64,000 bases of DNA from an uncultured Tropicimonas sp. Its GTDB lineage: Bacteria; Pseudomonadota; Alphaproteobacteria; Rhodobacterales; Rhodobacteraceae. The stretch lies in the NCBI GenBank assembly GCA_947497945.1, contig CANMIP010000009.1, positions 120,438 to 184,437 of the forward strand, in the 5' to 3' direction. The position numbers were made by a program, and so were the translations under genes. The notes below the pieces were generated by a model. That model worked only from the letters and a program-made list of their open reading frames with translations. It was not told the origin of the DNA and did no database searches. Below, one piece after another: positions 25,285 to 33,837 of this stretch. Numbering within the stretch: the first letter of the stretch is position 1; the number at the start of each line of letters is the position of its first letter.

Positions 25285-28043
25285 ATGACATCTCGCCCGG
25301 CCGCGCCCGCGCGGCCATTGTCGACGAGTTCCCGGTCACGACCACGCAGCAGCGCTGCTGGTTCCTCGACCAGATAGAGCCGGGCAACACGGCGCTGAAC
25401 ATCGCGGTGCGGTGGGAGTTCCGGGGACGGGTGTCGACGGAAAACCTCCAGAAGGCATTCCAACTGGTCACCGATCGGCACGAGATCCTGCGCACGCGTT
25501 TCGTGGCCCGCGACGGCGAGCCGGTGCAGCAGGTGCTGGAGCATGTCCCGTTCCGGCTCGGCGCGCTGGACCTGCGCACCACGCCCGAGGCCGACCGCAT
25601 GGCGCGGATCGACGCGATTGCCCATGAGGAGGGCGCGCGGCCCTTCGATCTTGGTGAGGCGGGGCTCCTGCGCGCGACGCTTGTCCGCTGGGAAGCGGAG
25701 CGGGCGATGATGCTCATCACCGCCCATCAGAGCGTGTTCGACGGCCATTCGATCGGTGTTCTCGGCCGCGAGGTCGGCATGGCGGCGGCGGCCTTCGAGG
25801 CCGGCAAGATCCCGGACCTGCCCGAACTGCCGCTGCAATTCGGCGATTACGCGCTGTGGCAGAAGGAATATCTCGAAAGCGGCGTTCTGGAGGACGAGGG
25901 CGCCTGGTGGCAGGAACAGCTCGAGGGCGCGCCCTATTTCGAGCTGCCGACGGACAAGCCTCGCCCCGCGCAGCAGCAACCAGAGGTTCATGAGCTCTTT
26001 GTCGACCTTCCACGCGAGCTGACCGACGGGATGCAGGCGCGCGCGCGCGCGGAAGATGCGACGCTGTTCGCCTTCGGCCACGCGGTGGTCGTGGCCTGCC
26101 TGCACCGGCTCACCGGGGCTCACGACATCCTGATGGGCACCCAGACCGCCGGCCGGATCGACAGCGATCTCGACCCGCTGATCGGCGTCTTCATCAACAA
26201 TCTCGTGCTGCGGATGCCGGCCAGCCCGCAGACCCCGCTCAGCGCCCATATCGGCGCCGCGCGCGGCGTGATCGAGGATGCGCTGGCGCGGCAATCGGTT
26301 CCGTTCAACAAGCTTGTCGAGCGGCTGAACCCGGTCCGGGATGCCGCGCGCAACCCGATCATCTCGATGAATTTCAACCTGATGAATGTCTTCATGCAGG
26401 GGCACCGTTTTGAGACATTCGAGATGATTTCCGTCCCCTCGCATTATCCGGGCGCGGTCTATGACCTGCAGGTGATGATGATCGGTCGGCCGACGGGGTG
26501 GCGGTTGATCGTGCAATACCAGACCGCGCTGTTCGAAGCGGAGACGATGGAGTGGCTGCTCGATCTGTTGCAGGACAGCCTGCGCGCCGCTGTCGAGCGG
26601 CCCGACATGCGGCTTGGCGAGATGCCGGTCGACTCACGCCTGGTCGAGCGGTTCACCGCCGAGAGCGATCTCTCCAGGGCGGCGATCCAGCACCTGTCCG
26701 GCCATCCGATGGTCGCCGAGGCAACCATCGTGACCGAAGGCGCGCGGAGCTGGGCTTTCGTGACCGCGCAGGACACCGGCACCCTGCCGCTGGAGAGCCT
26801 GCCATCGCGGTTGATGGCGTTTCTCGGCAAGTCTGGCGAGGAAGGGGCGCAGGTCGACGGCGTCTCCGTGCTGGCCGGTTTCCCGCGCAACGCGCGCGGC
26901 GATATCAATCGCGCCCTGCTGCGCCTGCCGAAAAACGCGCCCGGCGCCCCGCGCCCGACCCGCCTCGTTGAGCCCGATGCGGCGCTTGTGGCGCGGCTGC
27001 GGCAGCATTGGTGCGAAATCCTCTCCATTGCGGAGGTGCCGCCGGAGGCGAGTTTCTTCGATCTCGGAGGGCATTCCTTTCTGGCCGTGCGGCTGTTGAC
27101 GCGGATCCGGCAGGATTGGGGTGTCAGCCTCGGTATCGCGACGATCTATGAGCACGCGACCCTGTCGGCGCTGGCCGCGGTGCTGGCCGAGACGGTCGGC
27201 GACCGGCCCGTCGAGGAGGCCGATGACTGGCGTGTGCTCAAGCTGTCGGAGACCGGCGAGGCGACGCCGTTTGTCTCGATCAATACGGCCGGGCTGATCC
27301 TGTCCACTGTGCGCGCCTTCGAGCGCCCGCGCCCGGCGAGCTGCGTGCGGCTGTTCCAGGACGAGAGCGGGCTCACTGGCGGGCCGCGCGCCTTCGAGGA
27401 TTACGCGGGGGACTATGCCGAGCTGGTTCGCAGCGCCAATCCCGGCGGCCCCTTCCTGCTCTATGGCAATTGCGTGCACGGCAATCTCGCGCTGGAGGCG
27501 GCCCGTATCCTGCAGGCCGAGGGCGAAGAGATCCGTGGCGTTGTCATGAAGGATGTCTGGGAGCCGGGGTTCAGCGCGGCACTGGCCGGCAATCCTGCGG
27601 CCCGCTGGCAGAACCGGCGTCACACGCTGGCGAGCAAGGTAAAACGTGTCCGCGAGGGGACGCTCTCGCTCTCCGCCATGCTCGGCTCCTACGGCATCGT
27701 GCGGAAGACGGGGATCCTGCAACTCTCCGCGAAACTGGGCCTGATCGACCGGATTCGAAACTCGGACCTGGAGCCGTTCCAGGAGAAGGTCATCGACATG
27801 ATCTCCGCCGCGCGGGACCTCTACCGACCGGAGAAACTGGACCTGCCGGTCCTGCATGTCATCACGGGCATCACCCCGCGCGGCGGCCATTTCCCGGAAT
27901 CGATCGGCTGGGAAGATGTCGTGACCGGCCCGCTCAAGACGGTGTTCATCGAAGAGGTGGTGGATCACCCGAAGCGGCGCGTCGGGGTTGAGGCGTTCGC
28001 CCGCGAGATCGAGACATTCCTCGGCGAGACCGCGCCGCGCTGA
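25281..28043 (+). CDS. Terminal NRPS protein: degenerate C, A-domain remnant, carrier, Cys-type thioesterase
   Basis: A 920-residue partner of the synthase, coupled to it by a 4-bp overlap. Residues about 15-440 form a condensation domain, but the HHxxxDG motif reads H149-Q150-S-V-F-D154-G, so the second, catalytic His is Gln. Residues about 465-565 resemble only the C-terminal subdomain of an adenylation domain (HPMVAEATIV, then FPRNARGDINRALL in place of the usual NGKxDR end); the ATP-binding core is absent and the A10 Lys is missing. A carrier domain follows (Ser599 in GGHS). Residues about 645-920 form a thioesterase whose nucleophile elbow reads G-N-C731-V-H-G where GxSxG is usual; His896 may complete the site. 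The module probably does not add an amino acid in the standard way and may instead transfer or cyclise the product. Confidence 0.88.
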   Translation: MNDISPGRARAAIVDEFPVTTTQQRCWFLDQIEPGNTALNIAVRWEFRGRVSTENLQKAFQLVTDRHEILRTRFVARDGEPVQQVLEHVPFRLGALDLRTTPEADRMARIDAIAHEEGARPFDLGEAGLLRATLVRWEAERAMMLITAHQSVFDGHSIGVLGREVGMAAAAFEAGKIPDLPELPLQFGDYALWQKEYLESGVLEDEGAWWQEQLEGAPYFELPTDKPRPAQQQPEVHELFVDLPRELTDGMQARARAEDATLFAFGHAVVVACLHRLTGAHDILMGTQTAGRIDSDLDPLIGVFINNLVLRMPASPQTPLSAHIGAARGVIEDALARQSVPFNKLVERLNPVRDAARNPIISMNFNLMNVFMQGHRFETFEMISVPSHYPGAVYDLQVMMIGRPTGWRLIVQYQTALFEAETMEWLLDLLQDSLRAAVERPDMRLGEMPVDSRLVERFTAESDLSRAAIQHLSGHPMVAEATIVTEGARSWAFVTAQDTGTLPLESLPSRLMAFLGKSGEEGAQVDGVSVLAGFPRNARGDINRALLRLPKNAPGAPRPTRLVEPDAALVARLRQHWCEILSIAEVPPEASFFDLGGHSFLAVRLLTRIRQDWGVSLGIATIYEHATLSALAAVLAETVGDRPVEEADDWRVLKLSETGEATPFVSINTAGLILSTVRAFERPRPASCVRLFQDESGLTGGPRAFEDYAGDYAELVRSANPGGPFLLYGNCVHGNLALEAARILQAEGEEIRGVVMKDVWEPGFSAALAGNPAARWQNRRHTLASKVKRVREGTLSLSAMLGSYGIVRKTGILQLSAKLGLIDRIRNSDLEPFQEKVIDMISAARDLYRPEKLDLPVLHVITGITPRGGHFPESIGWEDVVTGPLKTVFIEEVVDHPKRRVGVEAFAREIETFLGETAPR

Positions 28044-28048
28044 TCACG

Positions 28049-28729
28049 TCACGCCAGCGGCAGGGTCCCTTCGCGCAGGGTGAGCTGTGCCGGTCCGCGC
28101 GTTGCCAGGGCGCCGACGAAGTCGTCCGCGAGATGGAGATGGGTCAGCGACCAGTCCCCGGCGCGCGCGCCGGGCAGGCGCATCGCTTTCATCTCCGCCG
28201 GCGCGCCGGGGCTCAGGGAGACATCGAACGCGTCCAACTCGACGGTCAGGCCGGTTCCGAGCGCCTTGACCAGCGCCTCCTTCCGGGTCCAGCAGCGGAA
28301 GAACCCGGCGGGCCGGTCCGCTTTTGAGAGCGTTGCCAGCTCCGCGTTCTCCGCCGGCGAGAAAAAGCGTTTCGCGAGGTCCCGCTCGACGGGGCGGAAC
28401 CGTTCGATATCGACGCCCAGCGGCTCCGTCCCGCCCACGGCCAGCGCGGCCCAGCCGTCGGAATGGCTGAGATTGAAGGCGGGGGCGGCGTGGAGGAAGG
28501 GCTTGCCATGCGGTCCGGTCTGAAAGCGCAGGTCCGTCGGTCGCCTGTCGAGATATCCCGCCAGGATCTCCCGCATCCGGCCGCGCGCGGCTTCGAAATG
28601 CAGCCGGTCGCGCGGGCGCAGGAAGCGGGCGGCGCGCAGCTGTTCCTCTTCGTCGAGATGCTGACGCAGCTCTGCCTGCCGCGCCTCCGGCGGTGCAAGC
28701 GACCAGATCCAGAGATCGATCTCGGTCAT
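28049..28729 (-). CDS. Sfp-type 4'-phosphopantetheinyl transferase
   Basis: A 226-residue enzyme that moves phosphopantetheine from CoA onto the carrier-domain Ser residues. Motifs: FNLSHSDGWAALAV (about residue 85), the Mg-binding GVDIE (about residue 105) and FFRCWTRKEALVKALGTGL (about residue 143), all typical of Sfp-type enzymes for secondary metabolism. Its stop is 5 bases from the end of the convergent terminal NRPS gene. On the other side its start overlaps the stop of the GT4 gene (ATGA), so it is transcribed with the polysaccharide genes, not with the synthase. Its obvious targets are the four carrier domains next door. Confidence 0.92.
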   Translation of the reverse strand: MTEIDLWIWSLAPPEARQAELRQHLDEEEQLRAARFLRPRDRLHFEAARGRMREILAGYLDRRPTDLRFQTGPHGKPFLHAAPAFNLSHSDGWAALAVGGTEPLGVDIERFRPVERDLAKRFFSPAENAELATLSKADRPAGFFRCWTRKEALVKALGTGLTVELDAFDVSLSPGAPAEMKAMRLPGARAGDWSLTHLHLADDFVGALATRGPAQLTLREGTLPLA

Positions 28730-29889
28730 GGCGCGACGCGGACGCCCTGACCGAGCAATTCGCGTTCCATGCCGGCGCGGAAACCTGCGGCGTCGAAGCG
28801 TGTCGCATGGGCGCGCAGCGCGGCGGGGTCGAGACGGTCCAGCCCCTCGGCTTCGAAGCGCTCGATGGCGGCGATCAGGTCCTCGGTGCTCTGGTCGCGG
28901 AAGAGCAGCCCGGTTTCACCGTCGATCACCGTGTCCAGCGCGCCGCCGCGCCCATAGGCGATGACCGGGCGGCCCGAGGCCATGGCCTCGACCGGGATGA
29001 TGCCGAAATCCTCCTCACCGGGGAAGAGCAGCGCCTTGCAACGCGCCATGTGGGATTTCAGGACGTCGAAGGGAACATGGCCGAGGAAGGTGATATTGTC
29101 CTTTGCCCGCGCCTCCAGCGTCTTGCGGGTCTTCTCCGGCCCGCCGATCACCACGAGCTTGCGGCCGAGACGGTTGAAGGCCTCGATAACGAGGTCGGGG
29201 CGTTTATAGGGGGCAAGTTCGCCGGCCCAGAGGTAGAAATCGCCAAGCTCTCCAGCCGGGGCAGGGGCGAATGCGTCGACGAGGACCGGCGGGTGGACGA
29301 TGGCGGCTTCCCGGCGCCAGTATTTCTCGATCCGCGCCGCGACATGGGTCGAATTGGCGACGAAACGGTCGACACGGGCGGCGGAGGTCACGTCCCATTG
29401 GCGCAGCCGGTGGGCCATGTGCGGCATGATCTGCCGCGTCAGCCAGCCCGCGCCCGCGCGATAGGTGTGGTACTGGTCCCAGAGATAGCGCATCGGCGAG
29501 TGACAATAGCACAGATGCGGCGCCTCGGGCGGGGCGATCACGCCCTTGGCGGGGCCACTTTCCGACGAGATCACGAGGTCATAGCCGGTCAGGTCGAGCT
29601 GCTCCAGCGCGCGCGGCATCAAGGGCAGGTATTTCTGGTATTGCGACGCGGCCATCGGCAGCCTGGAAACGAATGTCGTCCGGATGTGGTGGCGTCTCAG
29701 CGTCTTGGAGAGCCTGTCGGGGACCACCACATGGGTGAAGATATCCGCCTGCGGGAACATCCGGCAGAGCGCCTCGAGCACCTTCTCGCCGCCGCGCATG
29801 CCAACCAGCCAGTAATGGATCAGCGCCACGCGCATTTCCGAAGACGGGCGCGGCCGGGCGCGTTCCAGCGCGGGCACGATCTCATGCAT
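28726..29889 (-). CDS. Glycosyltransferase family 4, polysaccharide locus
   Basis: A GT-B glycosyltransferase of about 387 residues. The N-terminal VALIHYWLVGMRGGEKVLE is the acceptor-domain start typical of this subfamily; CHSPMRYLWDQYH is highly typical of GT4 mannosyl/glucosyl transferases near capsule genes. The donor domain has YLWAGELAPYKRPDLVIEAF and the E-x7-E motif in FPGEEDFGIIPVEAMASGRPV. The start is ATG at 29889, overlapping the kinase stop by 8 bp; ATG at 29835 (MRVALIHYW) matches most homologues and would give 369 residues. It lies between the tyrosine kinase and the PPTase in one coupled operon. Confidence 0.85.
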   Translation of the reverse strand: MHEIVPALERARPRPSSEMRVALIHYWLVGMRGGEKVLEALCRMFPQADIFTHVVVPDRLSKTLRRHHIRTTFVSRLPMAASQYQKYLPLMPRALEQLDLTGYDLVISSESGPAKGVIAPPEAPHLCYCHSPMRYLWDQYHTYRAGAGWLTRQIMPHMAHRLRQWDVTSAARVDRFVANSTHVAARIEKYWRREAAIVHPPVLVDAFAPAPAGELGDFYLWAGELAPYKRPDLVIEAFNRLGRKLVVIGGPEKTRKTLEARAKDNITFLGHVPFDVLKSHMARCKALLFPGEEDFGIIPVEAMASGRPVIAYGRGGALDTVIDGETGLLFRDQSTEDLIAAIERFEAEGLDRLDPAALRAHATRFDAAGFRAGMERELLGQGVRVAP

Positions 29890-32056
29890 CGTAGGAATAG
29901 CCTTCGATTTTCGGCTCGGGGCTGCGGGACGGATCGACCTTGGACATGGCGATTCCGGCAATCTCCAGCCGCATCTCGGCAAGCTGGTCGAGCCCGGTAG
30001 CCACCGCGCGGCGCGGGGTCGAGTCCCAACCGACGATGAGCAGCCGCGTGTCCACGACCTGCGCCAGCACCAACCCGTCCGACACGGCCAGCAAGGCCGG
30101 CGCGTCGACGATGACCACGTCATAGAATAGCTTCAGCTCCTCTATGATCGGTGACAGAACCCGGGCCGAGATCCGGTCGGCCACATCCGGATGCGAGCCC
30201 TTGGCGGCGAGAAAGTCGAAGCCGAAATCGGGGTCGGTATAGACCGCCTCGTAGAGCTTGCAATCGCCCCGGATCACATCCGCGAGGTCGCGCTCGATAT
30301 CCCAGGCGAAGCTCTTCTGCATGGTCGAGCGGCGCAGGTCGCCATCGACCACGATCACCGATTTTCCGGCCATGACCGACATCTGTGCCAGCGCCAGCGC
30401 GGTGGTCGTCTTGCCTTCATCGGGCGCATTGGAGAGCATCACGATCGCGCGCGGCGTCTCCTCGCCGTCGCGCATCAGCAGGGCCGTGCGCAGGTGCCGC
30501 ATGCGCTCGGCATAGAGCGAATAGGGCGCCTCCTTCAGCGCCCGTGTCGCCTCCATCAACCCGTCCTTGCCATGGTTGTGCAGCGGCAGGTTCGCGAGCA
30601 CCGGCAAGCCGGTCTCGGTCTCGACATCGCGGGTTGTCCGGAAGGTCTGGGTCGTCATTTCCAGCGCGAAGACCAGCCCAAGACCGGCCGCGCCGCCGAG
30701 GATGCCGGCCATCACGGCCAGCAATTTCGGGCGCGGCTTGGACGGCTTGGAGGGCACCACGGCGCGCTCGATCAGCTTGGCGTCGGGCTCCTGGAGCTGC
30801 TCCTGGGTCCGGGTCTCGGTCAGCCGGGTCAACAGCATTTCGTAATTGGAGCGGGCCGCCTGCGCCTCTCGCTCCAGTTGCCGCAGCCCGAGCGAGTTCT
30901 GGGAAATCGACAGGATACGCTCTTCCAGCGTCGAGATGCCCTCTTCCAGCGTCCGGGAGCGGATCTGGGCGATCTCCATCTCGTTCCGGGCCACGTCCAG
31001 GGTCTTTTGCACCTCCGCCTCGATATCGGCGTCGATCCTCGCCAGCTTGGAGCGGATGCGGACCCGCTCGACATGGGTGTCGTCATAGCGCTCGGCCCAG
31101 TTGTCATCCTCGCGGACCAGCTCGATCCGCTCGGTGGTGAGCTGTTCGATCAGCGGCGAGGTCACGATGCGCGCGACGGCCGGAAAGCCGCCGGTGTCGG
31201 CGACGCTCTGGAGCTGCTCGTAGCTTGCCTGCGCGGTGGCGCTGTCGGCGCGGGCGGAGACGAGCTGGCCGGAGAGCTTGCCGAGCTGTTCCGTGGCAGA
31301 TTCCAGTGTCGCGCCATCGGCCAGCAGGCTCCGAGCGCGGTAGCCTGCCACTGCCGCCTCCGCGGTCTCGACCTGCCGGCGCAGTTCCTCGACACGATCC
31401 TCCAGCCAGGCCGTCGCCCGGCGCGCCTTGTCGACACGACCGGAGATCTGGCCGCCGATATAGGTGTCGGCGATGGTATTGGCGATATCGGCGGCGAGCC
31501 GGGCTTCCGGCGCGTCCGAACGGATGCCGATCACGTAGCTGTCGCCTTCGAGATAGACCGAGAGATTCTTGCGCACGGACCAGATCACGGCCTGCATCAG
31601 CTGCTCTTCGGCGGCAGCCAGCGCCGCCGGGTCGCCCTCGGCGGCGACCTCCTCGATCCAGTCGAAGGTCTTGGGGGTCATAGGCTCGAAACGCTCGACG
31701 CCCATCCTTTCGACCACGTCCTGGATCAGCACGTTGGAGCGCAGCACCGCGGCCTCGCCATTGACCACCTCCTCGGAGAGGTCGAGATCGCGCACCACCT
31801 CCTCATTGGTCACGATCTGCGCCTTGCGCGGGTCCAGCATGACCTTGGCGAGCGCGGTATAGGTCGGGCTGGACAGGCTCACGGCGATATAGGTCAGGAC
31901 GGCCAGCCCGACGGCACAGGCCAGCACCAGCCAGCGCCGGCGCCAGATCACGCGCGCCAGCCCGCGCAGGTCCACCGAGTCGGAATCGGCGGCTGTCGCG
32001 GTGCGTCTGGCACGGGAAAGGGCGCTCAGCTCCGAGGGCATGATCCTGCTGTTCAT
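29882..32056 (-). CDS. Wzc/ExoP-type polysaccharide co-polymerase and tyrosine autokinase
   Basis: A 724-residue inner-membrane protein controlling polymer length and export. The first membrane helix (about residues 41-62, WLVLACAVGLAVLTYIAV) is followed by a Wzz-type periplasmic domain with long coiled coil (about 70-440), a second helix (LLAVMAGILGGAAGLGLVFAL, about 465-485) and a cytoplasmic BY-kinase domain: Walker A SNAPDEGKTTTA, Walker A' VIVVDGDLRRS and Walker B VVIVDAPALLAVSD. The C-terminal tail has only two Tyr (EGYSYDA), fewer than the Tyr cluster of E. coli Wzc. The ATG at 32056 is chosen at the start of homologous sequence; the frame is open to 32272. A 240-bp gap separates it from the Wzy-like gene upstream. 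Confidence 0.88.
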   Translation of the reverse strand: MNSRIMPSELSALSRARRTATAADSDSVDLRGLARVIWRRRWLVLACAVGLAVLTYIAVSLSSPTYTALAKVMLDPRKAQIVTNEEVVRDLDLSEEVVNGEAAVLRSNVLIQDVVERMGVERFEPMTPKTFDWIEEVAAEGDPAALAAAEEQLMQAVIWSVRKNLSVYLEGDSYVIGIRSDAPEARLAADIANTIADTYIGGQISGRVDKARRATAWLEDRVEELRRQVETAEAAVAGYRARSLLADGATLESATEQLGKLSGQLVSARADSATAQASYEQLQSVADTGGFPAVARIVTSPLIEQLTTERIELVREDDNWAERYDDTHVERVRIRSKLARIDADIEAEVQKTLDVARNEMEIAQIRSRTLEEGISTLEERILSISQNSLGLRQLEREAQAARSNYEMLLTRLTETRTQEQLQEPDAKLIERAVVPSKPSKPRPKLLAVMAGILGGAAGLGLVFALEMTTQTFRTTRDVETETGLPVLANLPLHNHGKDGLMEATRALKEAPYSLYAERMRHLRTALLMRDGEETPRAIVMLSNAPDEGKTTTALALAQMSVMAGKSVIVVDGDLRRSTMQKSFAWDIERDLADVIRGDCKLYEAVYTDPDFGFDFLAAKGSHPDVADRISARVLSPIIEELKLFYDVVIVDAPALLAVSDGLVLAQVVDTRLLIVGWDSTPRRAVATGLDQLAEMRLEIAGIAMSKVDPSRSPEPKIEGYSYDA

Positions 32057-32241
32057 CCGTTGCGGCCTCGCGCTCCGGCGAGCGGTCGCGATTCTGGCTT
32101 TCGCGCGGGGCCATCCTGTCCGGTCCGGCCGGCGCAAGGCTGTCCAGACAGCCGGGGAAGGTCCTGTTTCATAATTCCACCGATCAAACCAAAACGCGCC
32201 TCGCGGCCTTCTCCAGGCCCAGGACGTGCCACCCACCCGAT

Positions 32242-32272
32242 TGCAGAGTGTCATCACCGGCAGGAAAGTCAA
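32242..32272 (-). promoter_or_regulatory. Motif TTGACT-N16-CACTCTGCA upstream of the kinase operon
   Basis: On the minus strand TTGACT (32272-32267) and CACTCTGCA (32250-32242) are 16 bases apart, about 185 bases before the kinase start. This matches the motif upstream of the NRPS-PKS gene (15334-15364) at 14 of 15 positions with identical spacing. It may mark co-regulation. Confidence 0.4.
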
Positions 32273-32296
32273 ACTTCGTCAGATTTGTGGCTAATT

Positions 32297-33766
32297 CTAC
32301 GGTCCCGGGCCGAACAATGCCTGCGATCGCTGTTGGATTGTCGACGCACGACCGGGCAATTCTGCCGCCGGGTCCGATCGCTGCCGGCGCGATTCGAGCA
32401 CCGCGCCGCGCGACAGGCCCGCCGCGAGCCCGGCCAGCGCGAAGAAGATGACGCCGAGATCGGGCGTGGCATGGGTCAGCATGGCGGAGAAGAGAACGGC
32501 GAGACAGGCGGATTTGAGCCCACGCAGCGTGCTGTCGCGCAGCTGCGGTTCGGGCGGGCAGGGCAGGCGCAAAAGCGAGATCAGGAAGGCGATGTAGCAT
32601 CCGGTGCCGATCAGCCCGATGGATCCGAGGCAGGCGGCCAGCCAGGACGAGGCGCGGACCGAGCCCAGCCCGGCGCCAAAACTCAGCGTGTCGGAGAAGT
32701 TGACCATGGCCTGGCTGTTCCAGCTCATGCGTTCGACGCCGGAGGAGCTGCCCATCTTGTCGAGCAGGGCCTTGTCGAGGAAATCCGCGAAGGGCTGGAC
32801 GAGCTGGTAGGCGGCGAAAATCGCCAGCGCGCCGATCCAGAGGGCGAGCCCGGCCGTGGCGGCGATGGCGACAGCGCGGCGGGACGCGTTGCGGCGCAGG
32901 CGGGTGAGCAGGGTCCAGGCGGCGAAGCTGATCAGGAAGGCCGCCGCGGCGACATAGGCGGCCGAGGAGGTCGAGCGGATGAGCAGGATCGCGGAAGCGG
33001 CGAGCATCCAGGGGGCGGCGCGGTTGCCCGGCGCGGAGATCCAGAGCTGGAGCCAGAAGGCAAAGAGCCCGAGCGTGAGATAGCCGAAGGAGGAAGCTTC
33101 GGGGAAGCCGCCGACCATGCGCTTGATGCCGCCCATGCGGGCCTCCGAGAGCATGGAGTAATTGGCGGTTCGGAGGAGGTCGAGCGCATCACCGAGGCCG
33201 AGCGCGTGCAGCGCGACATCGGTCCAGCCGAGCGCGAACTGGACGATGGTGCAGACGATCATCGCCCGCAGGACGATCCCGGAATCGGGGCGTCGGCGCA
33301 TCAGCGTGGCCAGCGCGAAGAAGGTCAGGAAGCCGAGCATCATGCGGAAGAGCTGGGTGATATTGCCGGTGCCGGGGCTCAGCGGAAGGCGAACGATGCC
33401 GATCTGGCCTTCGCTGCGGGAAATGCCGAAAACCTCGGTCTGGCCGGCGAAGATGCGTGGCAGGAAGAGCGCGGCGATGATGCAGGCCAGCGCCAGCAGC
33501 AGAAGGAAGAAACCGGGCTGCCAGGGGCGCATGGTGCCGGCAATCCGTTCGGGGGCGCCGGGAAGCAGGCAGACAAGGCCGAAGATCGCCACCGCGCCAA
33601 GATCCGCGAGCCCGATGGAAGCGCCACCAAGCGCAGGCAGGTTGAAGGCGGCCGTCGCGCCGAAGGGGATCAGCGCCATGAAGATGGAGATCGCCGCATA
33701 CGGCCCGCGCAGGAGCATCGCGAGCACGGCGGCAAACGCGAGGAATGTGCTCGGGACGATTTCCAT
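32297..33766 (-). CDS. Wzy/O-antigen-ligase-like polysaccharide polymerase
   Basis: A 489-residue polytopic membrane protein with about 12 hydrophobic segments, for example FLAFAAVLAMLLRGPYAAISIFMALIPFG at the N-terminus, FFLLLLALACIIAALFL, and the C-terminal ACLAVLFSAMLTHATPDLGVIFFALAGLAAGL. A larger polar loop sits between helices around residues 330-390 (SSSGVERMSWN), as in WaaL/Wzy proteins. It has no recognisable enzyme motif, which is normal for Wzy. Position between the kinase and the flippase-containing locus supports polymerisation of lipid-linked repeats in the periplasm. It is divergent from the secreted glycosidase-like gene. Confidence 0.75.
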   Translation of the reverse strand: MEIVPSTFLAFAAVLAMLLRGPYAAISIFMALIPFGATAAFNLPALGGASIGLADLGAVAIFGLVCLLPGAPERIAGTMRPWQPGFFLLLLALACIIAALFLPRIFAGQTEVFGISRSEGQIGIVRLPLSPGTGNITQLFRMMLGFLTFFALATLMRRRPDSGIVLRAMIVCTIVQFALGWTDVALHALGLGDALDLLRTANYSMLSEARMGGIKRMVGGFPEASSFGYLTLGLFAFWLQLWISAPGNRAAPWMLAASAILLIRSTSSAAYVAAAAFLISFAAWTLLTRLRRNASRRAVAIAATAGLALWIGALAIFAAYQLVQPFADFLDKALLDKMGSSSGVERMSWNSQAMVNFSDTLSFGAGLGSVRASSWLAACLGSIGLIGTGCYIAFLISLLRLPCPPEPQLRDSTLRGLKSACLAVLFSAMLTHATPDLGVIFFALAGLAAGLSRGAVLESRRQRSDPAAELPGRASTIQQRSQALFGPGP

Positions 33767-33837
33767 CGGGGGCGCGGCTCCTTTCTTCGGCCCTGCCTAT
33801 AACACCTGCCGGGCGGGATTAAGGCGTCCGGCTTGTC

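Noticed and set aside
30191..33802. 1203-residue open frame on the plus strand
   Set aside because: Antisense to the Wzc-like kinase and the Wzy-like polymerase, both with clear family motifs; composition is shadow-like.
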